Source: JBKEHD01 sp046710445 (GTDB lineage: Bacteria > Pseudomonadota > Alphaproteobacteria > Rickettsiales > Midichloriaceae). From it: a DNA stretch of 42,399 nucleotides. Made by a program: the position numbers and the translations under genes. The notes beneath the pieces are model-generated. The model saw only the letters and a program-made list of their open reading frames with translations. It was not told the origin of the DNA and ran no database searches. Position 1 is the first letter of the stretch; each line of letters starts with the position of its first letter. This document shows positions 42,070 through 42,399 of this stretch, in pieces. Location: the NCBI GenBank assembly GCA_046710445.1, contig JBKEHD010000007.1:1-42399 (forward strand). The letters run 5' to 3'.

Positions 42070-42399
42070 TTACAATTTTGGCACAGGTCCATACTTATTA
42101 TTCTCTGGAAAACTTTTACAAAAATACAGCCAATATATAACAGGGATAAGCCCAATAACCGTGAATGATAACAAAATCCACCAACCCGATTTATTAACAT
42201 CATGAAATCGCCTGATGCCCACAGTAAATGAAGGCAAGAATATTAAAAGCTTAAAAATAGTATCATATAACCCAATCAATCCACCTGTAATATAGGTATC
42301 TGAATAATAATCTATTAGCGACATCAAAGCACCAACAATTATTGAAAATATTATCCATATCCAATATTCTGCCCTTGTTGCTCTACCTTTAAACGAAAT
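42070..42399 (-). CDS. DUF805 family membrane protein, 5' end outside window
   Basis: The minus-strand frame is open from the right edge to the stop at 42070, 109 residues. The visible N-terminal part reads SFKGRATRAEYWIWIIF, the usual beginning of DUF805 proteins (FxGRaxRxEYW), so only a few residues are missing. Further family marks are VGIRRFHDVNKSGWW and NKYGPVP at the end. Two to three membrane helices are visible. DUF805 proteins are small inner-membrane proteins of unknown function, common in many bacteria. A TTG at 42327 is not the start because the family match extends upstream of it. Confidence 0.85.
   Translation of the reverse strand: MSFKGRATRAEYWIWIIFSIIVGALMSLIDYYSDTYITGGLIGLYDTIFKLLIFLPSFTVGIRRFHDVNKSGWWILLSFTVIGLIPVIYWLYFCKSFPENNKYGPVPKL

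Noticed and set aside
41986..42168. 60-codon plus-strand frame
   Set aside because: Overlaps the well-supported DUF805 gene on the other strand and has no ribosome site.

Overview
This is an AT-rich stretch (roughly 30% GC by eye) of a bacterial chromosome, densely packed with housekeeping genes of alphaproteobacterial type mixed with genus-specific or orphan genes. The set (efp-bolA-grxD-coaBC, a TrcR/DUF1013 regulator, alpha-type DksA, a Na+/solute-symporter fused to a histidine kinase, an orphan OmpR-type regulator next to gatC, PBP1a, ankyrin protein) points to the order Rickettsiales. The intact MEP-pathway gene ispG argues against Rickettsia proper, and PBP1a argues against a wall-less Anaplasmataceae lineage. 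A Midichloriaceae-like or other protist-associated endosymbiont fits best, but this placement is inference.

Layout. 1-738: start of a Cys-rich secreted protein running off the left edge. 849-4136: bamB-like lipoprotein, a DsbD_2/TauE-like membrane protein and ispG. 4293-6743: infB. 6999-9650: symporter-kinase fusion. 9665-11964: tight operon efp-bolA-grxD-coaBC (minus strand). 12017-14980: terC and dnaK. 15132-21408: accessory island with a 565-residue unknown protein, a LysE exporter, and an operon of an ankyrin protein, a PI3/4-kinase-like protein and a coiled-coil protein; the last two look like one gene split by a frameshift. 21513-24473: tRNA-Leu, thioredoxin-like protein, CtpA protease, rnhA, rlmB. 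24557-27049: a glycoside hydrolase family 64 beta-1,3-glucanase homologue with an outer-membrane barrel gene and a strong terminator. 27232-31320: TrcR regulator, tandem paralogous lipoproteins, a gene remnant, and a helical-repeat protein preceded by five TTAAC half-sites at an 11-bp period, a textbook CtrA-box geometry. 31545-39465: dksA, pepA, mrcA, response regulator, gatC, ruvX, S9 peptidase. 39671-42399: two unknown genes, a doubtful small ORF and a DUF805 gene cut by the right edge.

How it fits together. The core genes cover isoprenoid synthesis, CoA synthesis, Fe-S handling (Grx4/BolA), translation (IF-2, EF-P, GatC), chaperone function, peptidoglycan synthesis and envelope biogenesis. 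The accessory genes look host-directed: a candidate lipid/protein kinase effector, ankyrin repeats, helical repeats under a probable developmental regulator, and a beta-1,3-glucanase with both catalytic acids retained. The most promising items are the GH64/outer-membrane-barrel pair, the CtrA array upstream of the helical-repeat protein, and the frameshifted kinase-like gene.
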